Virus record (IMG/VR): IMGVR_UViG_3300033150_001135
Location: 1 to 64,000 of that record
Strand: one strand, 5' to 3'
Length of the DNA stretch: 64,000 bases
DNA from: a virus
The notes under the pieces are model-generated. The model did not search any database and was not told the DNA's origin. It worked only from the letters and a program-made list of their open reading frames with translations. A program made the translations under genes and the position numbers. Below are positions 49,049 to 55,886 of this stretch, one piece after another (positions within the stretch are counted from its first letter, which is position 1; the number at the start of each line of letters is the position of its first letter).

Positions 49049-49221
49049 GATTAAAGTTTGAAAATATGTGGAAAGGAAGTTCATTGAAAGCTGGCGGGGT
49101 TTTCCCTATTGATATTATTGAGGTTTATTTTGATATTAATCCAGGTTGTAAATATTTCCGTTTAGTCATTTTAAATTTCGTTTTTTCAGTACAGTTTAGG
49201 GGAGGAGATATGATAAAATGA
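49045..49221 (+). CDS. 58-residue hypothetical
   Basis: ATG 49045 behind AAGGAGATAAAGA overlaps the end of the previous gene and ends at 49221 over the next start. Contains two beta-rich hydrophobic segments (DIIEVYFDI, LVILNFVFSVQF). Unknown. Confidence 0.5.
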   Translation: MRLKFENMWKGSSLKAGGVFPIDIIEVYFDINPGCKYFRLVILNFVFSVQFRGGDMIK

Positions 49222-49421
49222 CCATAAAGAACCTTTCAAAAAGAAAATGTCCTTACTGTGGTAAGGAGTTTGAGCCTAAAGTTTTTTGGCAAAAGTTTTG
49301 TTGTCCCGAACACCAAAAAGCTTATTGGAATGACATGAGAAAAGGGAATCGTGCCCTAAGGCAAAAAATAATTGAACTAGATAAAGAAATAGAAGAACTA
49401 AAACAAAAAATAAGCAATTAG
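49218..49421 (+). CDS. Zinc-finger protein with coiled-coil tail
   Basis: 67 residues. KCPYCGKEFEPKVFWQKFCC at residues 9-28 plus PEHQKAYW gives a C-x2-C...C-x-x-H zinc site of the DUF2116 / FYDLN type, followed by a heptad coiled coil (IIELDKEIEELKQKI). Starts inside the previous gene (ATGA), after GGGGAGGAG. Confidence 0.65.
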   Translation: MTIKNLSKRKCPYCGKEFEPKVFWQKFCCPEHQKAYWNDMRKGNRALRQKIIELDKEIEELKQKISN

Positions 49422-49506
49422 TAAGTAGAGCAATTAGCCGGAATGCTTATCATCCCAAAGGAAAAACTTTGACGAAATGGTCTAAAAGATATTGGGAGGG
49501 AAAACT

Positions 49507-49689
49507 ATGACTAAACAAACCAGCTTCAAACCTTGCCCATTTTGTGGGAGTGAGAAAGCGATTTACATGAATAATGTAAGTGAAGGAGTTTATTGGGTTT
49601 TTTGCTTTAGATGTAATGCAACAGGACCACCGAAGGATACCGAAGCAAAAGCATTCGAAGCATGGAATGAAAGGACAGAGAAGGAGTAA
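49507..49689 (+). CDS. Second Lar-like zinc ribbon
   Basis: ATG 49507 behind GGGAGGGAAAAC. 60 residues: FKPCPFCGSEK, FCFRCNATGP and EAWNER, the complete Lar-like pattern without extension. Its leader and first codons (MTKQ) match the gene at 48677, so this is a duplicated cassette. Confidence 0.75.
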   Translation: MTKQTSFKPCPFCGSEKAIYMNNVSEGVYWVFCFRCNATGPPKDTEAKAFEAWNERTEKE

Positions 49690-49693
49690 TCCA

Positions 49694-50101
49694 ATGAAAA
49701 ATAAATCAGAAGAGATTGTTTTAGAGGACCTTACTTGTGGATATAAGCGAATAGCAAAAAAGTTAATCATCCCATCTACAGAAGAAGCGGAAGAAATCAT
49801 CTATATCAGAAGTTTTTACAAGAACTTAGATGGCGAGTGGATTGAAAAGAACGATTCTCCAACATCCCTTGAATTTTCTGATATCATCAAAATTTACGAA
49901 GCCTGGGGGAAGAAAAAAGAAGTCACGGAAAATGATGTGTGGATATTACTTTTTGGACTTCGTGCAATAGAAGATAAGATAGTTACAGAAGAAAACATAA
50001 CGAAATTTCAAACCAATTTTATCACTAACTGGCTTTCTAAACTAGGTATAGAGGTAAAGTCAGAAGGAGAGGCAAATGAAAATAACAAAGGCATGGATTA
50101 A
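49694..50101 (+). CDS. Hypothetical 135-residue protein
   Basis: ATG 49694 follows AAGGAGTAATCC, one copy of a repeated junction sequence in this region. Acidic and mainly helical (ENDVWILLFGLRAIEDKI). Not recognised. Confidence 0.55.
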   Translation: MKNKSEEIVLEDLTCGYKRIAKKLIIPSTEEAEEIIYIRSFYKNLDGEWIEKNDSPTSLEFSDIIKIYEAWGKKKEVTENDVWILLFGLRAIEDKIVTEENITKFQTNFITNWLSKLGIEVKSEGEANENNKGMD

Positions 50102-50582
50102 AAAATGGAAGCCTTGTGACGAAGCTATAGAGTGGATCGAAGAGCAAGATACGAAAGATGTGTTTGAGTTAATTAGAAAGCTCAGACATTCAAACGTATC
50201 GAACAAGTATGACTGGTTGTTTTGGGCTATACCAAGATTGATAAAGACAAAGAAGGATAAAATCAGATTTGCCTTATATTGTATTGAGTTTGTTACGTTA
50301 CCTATAGTTGAGGAAGAATGTCTTTATGGCAAATGTCATCAAGAAGCAACGAGAGATGTTAAAGATGCTGCTATTCGATATGCCGTTTGGTCTATTGTTG
50401 AGATGACTGAGGCTATTCATTGGGCAACTACTAAAAAAAATAAAATTAGGACTACTAAAGCTGTCACTAAGGTTGTTGCTATAGCCACTAAGGCTGTTAC
50501 TAAGGCTGGTAAGTATGTTGATGAAAAAAGAGATGCGATAGTAGATTATGGGGTTAAGTTATTAAAGGAGCAATCTAACTAA
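50076..50582 (+). CDS. Putative immunity-protein-like helical repeat protein
   Basis: 168 residues starting inside the previous gene. MKITKAWIKKWKPCDEAIEW and VFELIRKLR, DWLFWAIPRL recall a helical family annotated as putative immunity proteins in bacterial and phage genomes (pattern K-W-K---C-EA--W). The C-terminal 60 residues contain TTKAVTKVVAIATKAVTKAG, a short repeat. The family has no demonstrated activity in phages. Confidence 0.5.
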   Translation: MKITKAWIKKWKPCDEAIEWIEEQDTKDVFELIRKLRHSNVSNKYDWLFWAIPRLIKTKKDKIRFALYCIEFVTLPIVEEECLYGKCHQEATRDVKDAAIRYAVWSIVEMTEAIHWATTKKNKIRTTKAVTKVVAIATKAVTKAGKYVDEKRDAIVDYGVKLLKEQSN

Positions 50583-50594
50583 GAGAGATAAGAA

Positions 50595-50924
50595 ATGAAT
50601 ATGTATCCAACGAAAGAACAATTAGAGAAGATACACGAGATTGACAAACTAAAACTTCCGATAAAGGAAAAAGTCCCTAAAATGCTTTCTCATCTCAAAT
50701 CTATATGGTACTATAATAATTTTTTCATTGACAACGGAAAAGATGGCTTTGAACTCCATACTGGTGGCTGGTCTGGTAACGAGGATATTATATCAGAACT
50801 AAGAAAAACAGCGTTTTGGATTTTTTTCTGGCAGAAGACAGAAAGGGGAGGGCATTATTACTTTGACTATCAAATGGTGAGAATGGATGAAAAGGAACAA
50901 TCCAATGAAGGGGGTAGGAGATGA
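50595..50924 (+). CDS. Conserved phage hypothetical (LHTGGWSGNE family)
   Basis: 109 residues. FELHTGGWSGNEDIISELRK and a later TERGGHYYFD pattern recur in small phage proteins of unknown function. The C-terminus lies in one of the repeated junctions (AAGGAACAATCCAATG). Confidence 0.6.
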   Translation: MNMYPTKEQLEKIHEIDKLKLPIKEKVPKMLSHLKSIWYYNNFFIDNGKDGFELHTGGWSGNEDIISELRKTAFWIFFWQKTERGGHYYFDYQMVRMDEKEQSNEGGRR

Positions 50925-51181
50925 GAGAAAATTTAAACCCAATGTCTAAGGGGCAAGCTATACTACTAAGCAAGTCAAAATTCTACGAAGATTGGATAGA
51001 TGGGGATATTGTGGCATTTCAATTATTCACAAGCAAACTTTGTATGCCGTTTGGAATACTTCATAAAGCAACGGAAACGGTTTTGAACCGCCCTATATGG
51101 ATTCATGAGTTTGGGTCTAGGGGACATTTACAAGAAGAATTTATTATAAAACTCAAATCTAAAAAAGGAGCAATCCAATAA
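50921..51181 (+). CDS. Hypothetical 86-residue protein
   Basis: Overlaps the preceding gene (ATGA). Mixed alpha/beta with IWIHEFGSRGHLQEEFII. Ends in a copy of the repeated junction AAGGAGCAATCCAATA. Not recognised. Confidence 0.55.
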   Translation: MRENLNPMSKGQAILLSKSKFYEDWIDGDIVAFQLFTSKLCMPFGILHKATETVLNRPIWIHEFGSRGHLQEEFIIKLKSKKGAIQ

Positions 51182-51193
51182 AGGAGGTAAAAA

Positions 51194-51442
51194 ATGAGTA
51201 GTTATACATATTATCCAGAGGACAGGATTCCTTTTACAAAGAATTCGCCTAGATGTCCTAAGTGCGGTGGAAAAACACAACGAACATACCAGATTGGTGG
51301 GGGAGTGTTTAGTCCTTATCGTGATTCTGATTGGTCAGGGGTTGAGTTTCTAAACGTATATTGCCAAGACTGCACCTACAGATTTCCGCAGTATGTTAAA
51401 ACTCCCAAGAAGGAGCAATCCAACCAAAGGAAGAGTAAATGA
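51194..51442 (+). CDS. Zinc-ribbon protein
   Basis: 82 residues after AAAGGAGG. CPKCGGKTQRTY near residue 21 and VYCQDCTYRFPQY near residue 54 form a C4 zinc ribbon. Overlaps the next gene by four bases. Confidence 0.6.
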   Translation: MSSYTYYPEDRIPFTKNSPRCPKCGGKTQRTYQIGGGVFSPYRDSDWSGVEFLNVYCQDCTYRFPQYVKTPKKEQSNQRKSK

Positions 51443-51648
51443 AAAAGAAAATGGAACCCGCTGAAGTATGGGTTTATTGTCCCTACTGCGGTACTAAGAG
51501 CTGGTTTGTACTTTCATTGTCTGATACTATGGAACCTGTGTGTCAAAAATGTGGGAGAGAACTGAAGCCTCTTCAGTTACTTAAAGAAGTTATAGGAAAA
51601 AGAGGTAGTAAGAACTTAAATTATAATAGGATAGGAGGTAAGAAATGA
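51439..51648 (+). CDS. Second C4 zinc ribbon
   Basis: 69 residues with YCPYCGTKSWFVLSL and VCQKCGRELK. Overlaps both neighbours (ATGA). A tail of basic residues suggests RNA or DNA contact. Function unknown. Confidence 0.6.
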   Translation: MKKKMEPAEVWVYCPYCGTKSWFVLSLSDTMEPVCQKCGRELKPLQLLKEVIGKRGSKNLNYNRIGGKK

Positions 51649-51851
51649 TAGTTATAACAAGAAACAAAGTGTTTGTTTGGGTATCAACTGTGGGATTTGT
51701 TTGTTTCATACTAGGTTTTTTTCTGGGACTTTATGTGCAACAGAATTATTGTAAATTCCAAATGGAGAGGAGTATGGAAAAAAGTCAAGAACTAGCTACC
51801 TCTTACCATGTACCAGAATCAAGCCCAGATATAGAGAGATTATCAAGATAG
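51645..51851 (+). CDS. Single-span membrane protein
   Basis: 68 residues; residues 8-30 are a hydrophobic helix (VFVWVSTVGFVCFILGFFLG) with a short charged C-terminal tail. Overlaps the zinc ribbon gene and follows TAGGAGG. Could be a spanin- or inner-membrane accessory protein; no family is recognised. Confidence 0.6.
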   Translation: MIVITRNKVFVWVSTVGFVCFILGFFLGLYVQQNYCKFQMERSMEKSQELATSYHVPESSPDIERLSR

Positions 51852-51939
51852 ATAGAGAGCAATGGAAAAGATACAAAAAAAAGTAAGGGTAGAGGTAAGT
51901 AACCTATATTAACCGTATATGTAAGGAGGATACAAAGTT

Positions 51940-52179
51940 ATGGAACAAAAGTTAAAAGAAAAAATCGATGAGTGGGCAAACAAAGAACCTCGTTCATTAG
52001 TTGAACTTATGCCCGACTATCTAGTGGAAACGATACGAAGAACTCCTGACCTCTTCGCAGCTTCTCGTAATCAGTCAGTAGAAAGATTTCTACGAGACAT
52101 AGGATTCGATGAACCTGCGGTACGGGAAATACTGAGACAAAGGAGAAGGGAGAAAAAGTGTTATGACACAAGTATGTAG
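51940..52179 (+). CDS. Hypothetical 79-residue protein
   Basis: ATG 51940 behind AAGGAGGATACAA. Helical, charged, with ASRNQSVERFLRDIGFDEPA. Unknown. Confidence 0.55.
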   Translation: MEQKLKEKIDEWANKEPRSLVELMPDYLVETIRRTPDLFAASRNQSVERFLRDIGFDEPAVREILRQRRREKKCYDTSM

Positions 52180-52213
52180 AAGGGTATATAAGATTACTGG
52201 TTAGTATCGAGTT

Positions 52214-52241
52214 CACTCGTGAGACCACGAGAGAACGAGTG
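52214..52241 (+). promoter_or_regulatory. Alternative hairpins in an intergenic leader
   Basis: CTCGTG (52216-52221) pairs with CACGAG (52226-52231), while the overlapping CACTCG (52214-52219) can instead pair with CGAGTG (52236-52241). The two stems exclude each other. They lie between the 51940 gene and ATG 52289 (AAGGAG at 52278). A switch or a weak terminator is possible. Confidence 0.45.
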
Positions 52242-52288
52242 CTTTATACCCCAAAAACAACTATTCAACCATTACGAAGGAGTTTCGT

Positions 52289-52555
52289 ATGAAGAGTTCA
52301 CTCAAAGACTTCATCAGTAAATACCAAGAAAAAGAAGTTTCCGAAATACTAAACTCTTGTCTTGGCGGAAGTAACGATCTAGTAAAAGAACTTCTAGAAG
52401 TGCGAGAAATTAAGGAAGCTATCTACAACATATGGGTAGATGGGGTAGTAGGTGGTATTTACTATACGATTGCACGGTCTACCGACCTAGATATACTGGA
52501 GGAGAAGACCGGAACATTTGTGGAGGAAGTAAATGCTTATAACACGAAAACATAA
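52289..52555 (+). CDS. Hypothetical 88-residue protein
   Basis: Starts after CGAAGGAG. Acidic helical product overlapping the cupin gene by 23 bases. Contains EKEVSEILNSCLGGSNDLVK. Unknown. Confidence 0.55.
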   Translation: MKSSLKDFISKYQEKEVSEILNSCLGGSNDLVKELLEVREIKEAIYNIWVDGVVGGIYYTIARSTDLDILEEKTGTFVEEVNAYNTKT

Positions 52556-52910
52556 GGAAGTTCGGAAACCTTGGGGTAAAGAAATATGGTTTGCTAATGG
52601 TCCTTACTACTTGGGAAAACTGCTGATCATAGAACCAGAGCAGAAAAGTAGTTACCATTACCATAAGAATAAGGATGAAACATTCTACGTACAAGAGGGA
52701 ATACTACAACTAGTAACAGATAACAACAAAATATCTATTGTTGGTAAGGGGTATTCAGTTCACATGCCTGCGGGAACTAAACATAGTTTACAAGCATTAA
52801 CGCGTCGAGTAATACTACTTGAGGTTTCTACTTATCATCCTAATGATTCAATACGAGTCAGAGACTACTATGGACGAGAGACTACGATAAGTGATGAAGA
52901 AGAAAGGTAG
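52533..52910 (+). CDS. Cupin protein, mannose-6-phosphate isomerase-like
   Basis: 125 residues. RKPWGKEIWFANGPYYLGK leads into the first cupin motif SSYHYHKNKDETFYVQEG (H-x-H...E) and the second, VHMPAGTKHSLQAL. This matches ManC C-terminal-like/PMI-type single cupins that bind a metal and sugar phosphates. It might supply an isomerase for sugar metabolism, but many phage cupins are uncharacterised. Confidence 0.75.
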   Translation: MLITRKHKEVRKPWGKEIWFANGPYYLGKLLIIEPEQKSSYHYHKNKDETFYVQEGILQLVTDNNKISIVGKGYSVHMPAGTKHSLQALTRRVILLEVSTYHPNDSIRVRDYYGRETTISDEEER

Positions 52911-52916
52911 AAGCTA

Positions 52917-53795
52917 ATGTTTAAAGAAGAGAAAATCAAAAAGTTAGAAGACTACTGTATTTTGGAAGGTTATAGAGGCAGTATAGCTCACGGGACTTAC
53001 GATCCTGATTCAGATTTTGACGACAAAGATGTTATGGGAGTTTTTATTCCACCACGTGATGTCGTATTTGGTATCAAGCACATGGGAACCGTAAGTGCTA
53101 TGTGGAGTGAAAAAATTTCGCAGAAAAAAACAATACTGTGGGATTACGTTTACTATACTTTGCCTAAGTACTTGTCGTTACTGGTTAAGCAAAACCCAAA
53201 CGTTATTATGTTGTTGTGGCTGTCCGAAAAGCATTACATCAAAAGAACGCCTCTGGGCAACAAATTAATTGAAAATCGAGAAAAACTCCTATCAAAAGAC
53301 TGTTACCATTCTTTTTGTGGTTATGCTTATGGTCAGCTGCACAGAATGACCCACCATTCATCTACAGGCAGAATGGGTAGTAAAAGAAAAGCTCTTGTTA
53401 AGAAATTTGGATATGATGTAAAGAATGCTAGCCATCTTATTCGGCTTCTTAAGATGGGACTTGAAACGTTAGCCACAGGTGAAATGATTGTAGAACGACC
53501 TGATAATAATATGCTTCTAGAAATCAAACGAGGGGAATGGAGTTTAGATAGAGTAGTAAAGAAATCGGACGAGTTGTTTAAGAGACTAGACGAGGCTCTA
53601 CTAGTTTCAAAACTTGAAAATCACGTAGACCGTGATTTCGTAAACAGGTTGTGTATGGAAATAATGACTGAGTTTTACCACGTTGGAAAGTATAATAAAT
53701 TAGAAGACCTTACAAATAAGAAAGTATTCTTTACTCCAGATACTCTAGAGTTTACTAGAAGAGAGATGCTAAAACTTAGGAAGAGAGGTAAGTAG
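52917..53795 (+). CDS. Nucleotidyltransferase of the Pol beta superfamily (DUF-type, PF10127-like)
   Basis: 292 residues. YRGSIAHGTYDPDSDFDDKD near residue 20 is the GS-x-D-x-D minimal nucleotidyltransferase motif with three acidic residues. The rest is helical with a conserved YAYGQLHRM and KNASHLIRLLKMG (about residue 175), as in PF10127 predicted nucleotidyltransferases found in T4-like phages. Substrate unknown; a role in tRNA or protein nucleotidylation is possible. Confidence 0.78.
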   Translation: MFKEEKIKKLEDYCILEGYRGSIAHGTYDPDSDFDDKDVMGVFIPPRDVVFGIKHMGTVSAMWSEKISQKKTILWDYVYYTLPKYLSLLVKQNPNVIMLLWLSEKHYIKRTPLGNKLIENREKLLSKDCYHSFCGYAYGQLHRMTHHSSTGRMGSKRKALVKKFGYDVKNASHLIRLLKMGLETLATGEMIVERPDNNMLLEIKRGEWSLDRVVKKSDELFKRLDEALLVSKLENHVDRDFVNRLCMEIMTEFYHVGKYNKLEDLTNKKVFFTPDTLEFTRREMLKLRKRGK

Positions 53796-53798
53796 AGA

Positions 53799-53960
53799 AT
53801 GATTATCTACGTTTGCAACTGTGGTTCAAAACTTGTAGTTGAGGAGAATACTGAAAAAAGTAGACGTAACAAGGTTCGATGGAAGAGGAAACATAGTAAA
53901 GGATCGCATCGTTGGGTTAGACGAACGGTTCGAGAAAAACAAAGCAGAGGAGAAAAGTAG
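53799..53960 (+). CDS. Small protein with Cys pair, probably frameshifted
   Basis: ATG 53799 opens a frame of 53 residues (YVCNCGSKL at the start); after ENTEK it becomes Arg/Lys-rich. The +1 frame after the A6 run at 53844-53849 reads VDVTRFDGRGNIVKDRIVGL, a more natural protein that continues to ATG 53962. A one-base change in that A6 run is a plausible cause. Confidence 0.4.
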   Translation: MIIYVCNCGSKLVVEENTEKSRRNKVRWKRKHSKGSHRWVRRTVREKQSRGEK

Positions 53961-53961
53961 A

Positions 53962-54144
53962 ATGACAAAACCTATATATACTCAACTTTGGTTTCGTAAA
54001 AACCTTGAAAGTAGAATAGAATACCGTAAGTATTTGTATGGATTTTTCCCACTATGTCGTAAATGTAAGCATTCCTGTAAAGTAGTACAAGAACCGGAGG
54101 TTAAGTTTATATGTACCAGGTTCGAATCTATGGAGAAGAAATGA
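53962..54144 (+). CDS. 60-residue Cys-containing protein
   Basis: ATG 53962 behind GAGGAG. PLCRKCKHSCKVVQ and later ICTRF provide four Cys for a possible zinc site. It overlaps the next start (ATGA). The frame is open upstream to 53839, so it may be the second half of a larger protein. Confidence 0.5.
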   Translation: MTKPIYTQLWFRKNLESRIEYRKYLYGFFPLCRKCKHSCKVVQEPEVKFICTRFESMEKK

Positions 54145-54428
54145 ACATTACAATTAATAAGTCATCAGTTACTGAGAACCGAGTTTTGAAGAAGTTAAGA
54201 AACGTTCATACAGCAGCATTACCAGTTTTAATTTCTTTGTTTGTTCACTCGGAGAATGGTAGATTAGTTACTATAAAAATTGATCAACTTTGTTTCGAGA
54301 CTGGATATTCTTGGGGAGCGGTATGTGATGCGTTGAAGTGTTTACAAGATGCTGAAGTAGTGGAAGGTGCACGATTCGAAAAAGAGGGTGGCAAAACCTA
54401 CTTGCTAAAAGATATTAATAAGTTATAG
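54141..54428 (+). CDS. Winged-helix DNA-binding protein
   Basis: 95 residues. TAALPVLISLFVHSENGRLV followed by TIKIDQLCFETGYSWGAVCD and LKCLQDAEVVE is a winged helix (helix, helix-turn-helix, wing). It lies just before the hairpin-rich region, where an initiator or replication-related regulator would be expected; this is inferred. Confidence 0.6.
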   Translation: MNITINKSSVTENRVLKKLRNVHTAALPVLISLFVHSENGRLVTIKIDQLCFETGYSWGAVCDALKCLQDAEVVEGARFEKEGGKTYLLKDINKL

Positions 54429-54445
54429 AGAAGGAGTAGAAAACG

Positions 54446-54709
54446 ATGCATTTAACGAAAGATCAAGAAAAAAGAAGGAAGCAAATGTACTTAGACTTAG
54501 AGGAGGATAGAAAGTGGTTTGAGGCAAAAGTTAGTAATGAAATTATACAAAAAATGGGACGAGTTTCTTTGTATAAGAAAGCAATAGCAGAAATTAAGAA
54601 AGTTATGAGTAAGGAATGGATGGAAGAAAATTTTTCAGAACTTGTAGAATTTACGAAGAAACGACCGTATATGGAACAGTTAACTAGTATACAAAGAAGG
54701 AAGAAATAA
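54446..54709 (+). CDS. Helical hypothetical protein
   Basis: 87 residues after AGAAGGAG, with nearly unbroken amphipathic helix (MYLDLEEDRKWFEAKVSNEI). The last gene before the putative origin region. Unknown. Confidence 0.55.
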   Translation: MHLTKDQEKRRKQMYLDLEEDRKWFEAKVSNEIIQKMGRVSLYKKAIAEIKKVMSKEWMEENFSELVEFTKKRPYMEQLTSIQRRKK

Positions 54710-54715
54710 TGGGTG

Positions 54716-55080
54716 ATAGAATATATATTTTATATTCTATACTCTGGAAAAATATAGAATATAAGTTCTATATTCTATCTTCTTCACTTGTCAGAGGCGA
54801 AAATGAAAAATAGAATATACATGCTATATTCTATGCTTTGGAAAAATATAGAATATAAGTTCTATATTCTATCTGTAGCTAGAAATTTTCGTTTTCACCC
54901 CCCCGTTTTAACCTCTTATAATATATATAATAAACGATACAATGAACGTTTACCACTCGTGGTAAACGTTTTATACGTTACTAACTATTCCTCCTATCCT
55001 CTTATATACACATTTAGAATATCTAAAGATATTCTTCTTTTAGTATATAAGAGGAGCGAAGTGAACTTTCGTCACTTCGC
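54716..55080 (+). repeat. Repeat- and hairpin-rich non-coding region, candidate replication origin
   Basis: Two direct repeats of about 63 bases (54716-54779 and 54811-54873) each contain two inverted repeats with arms ATAGAATATA/TATATTCTAT (or close). They are followed by AACGTTTACCAC (54945-54956) against GTGGTAAACGTT (54959-54970), then CCTCTTATATAC (54998-55009) against GTATATAAGAGG (55043-55054) enclosing AGAATATC (55016-55023) against GATATTCT (55028-55035), and GCGAAGTGA (55056-55064) against TCACTTCGC (55072-55080). A 121-residue open frame crosses it but has no convincing protein character. The DnaB-like helicase lies downstream. Confidence 0.65.
54894..54922 (+). promoter_or_regulatory. 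Candidate promoter TTCACC-17-TATAAT
   Basis: TTCACC (54894-54899), 17 bases including a C-run, and TATAAT (54917-54922), within the repeat-rich region. The -10 is perfect, the -35 only four of six. It would drive the 55134 and helicase genes. Confidence 0.4.
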
Positions 55081-55133
55081 ATATCTACTACCACCACTTA
55101 AAAAAGAGCTTCTTAGAAAAGGGAAACAAGACG

Positions 55134-55886
55134 ATGGACATACAACTAAGTAAAGAACAAATAGAAACATTCGAAACAATTCGTGACCTCTTATGGTTCT
55201 ACTCACGAGAGTACTTTAGAGCGGAACCTTTACTTCCTTCGTTACCAAAGCAGGAACGGTTGAACGTATACTGTAAGAAACGTAGAAGAAAGAAACTGAG
55301 TAAAGTTTCTAAGATGGAACGAGACAAGTTGAGGAAGTTTACTCGTATACTTGCTTTAGTAGAGGAACTCGACGTACCTCTTCGAACTTTTATCCATGTA
55401 CAAGTTAGAGCTCTTGCAACTATTCAACCTACCACACTTCCACGGTTAGGTAATCTTTCCTCCGAGTTGTCGAAGAGTAGGTTCCACCAGTTCTCTACAG
55501 AGAAGGAACGTTCCATCGGAGCAGACGGGAAAAGAAAACAACTTGAATCTAAAGAACCGGAAGTTAAGTATCTTATCGCGGCATCGGTAAAATTACTTCT
55601 ACGTCGTCTCTGCTTGATTATGGAAGAACAAGGACAAGTTCCCCCTCTTCACGTAGTTATAGAGGAGTTACGACTTCTTCTTTCATCACGAAGAATTTCG
55701 AAACTTTACTTGCTAGTTTCACCAGTAGTAGAACATGATCTTGAGTTACGAAAGGAACGAATAAAACTAAGTGAACGAGTAAGTAAGAAAACTATAGAAG
55801 AGATAGAAAGTGCAACTAAGTCGTTAGAGTTAGAAAACGAGTTAAACGATACTAAAGTGAAGGAGTTACTACAATATGTCATCTAA
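55134..55886 (+). CDS. Basic protein next to the replicative helicase
   Basis: 250 residues with a basic patch (CKKRRRKKLSKVSKMERDK, about residues 47-65), then helical segments and a long coiled-coil C-terminus. It overlaps the DnaB-like gene by 11 bases. Position between the hairpin region and the helicase suggests an origin-binding protein or helicase loader. No family motif was recognised. Confidence 0.55.
   Translation: MDIQLSKEQIETFETIRDLLWFYSREYFRAEPLLPSLPKQERLNVYCKKRRRKKLSKVSKMERDKLRKFTRILALVEELDVPLRTFIHVQVRALATIQPTTLPRLGNLSSELSKSRFHQFSTEKERSIGADGKRKQLESKEPEVKYLIAASVKLLLRRLCLIMEEQGQVPPLHVVIEELRLLLSSRRISKLYLLVSPVVEHDLELRKERIKLSERVSKKTIEEIESATKSLELENELNDTKVKELLQYVI

Larger units (their letters stand above)
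49016..51436 (+). repeat. Six copies of a short junction sequence AAGGAGCAATCCAA
   Basis: Related 20-26-base strings lie at the ends of six genes: 49016-49037, 49681-49700, 50565-50587, 50892-50914, 51165-51187 and 51410-51436. The core AAGGAGCAATCCAA is nearly constant although it is read in different frames (KEQSN, KGAIQ), so DNA rather than protein is conserved. Confidence 0.75.

Noticed and set aside
51645-51851. Holin assignment for the 68-residue membrane protein
   Set aside because: It has a single span but lies among early small genes, far from the lysis-type genes; a general membrane protein is all the sequence supports.
54788-55153. 121-residue open frame through the repeat region
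   Set aside because: It starts at TTG without a ribosome site and merely translates the inverted repeats. The composition (KNIEYKFYILSVARN etc.) follows the repeats, so the region is taken as non-coding.
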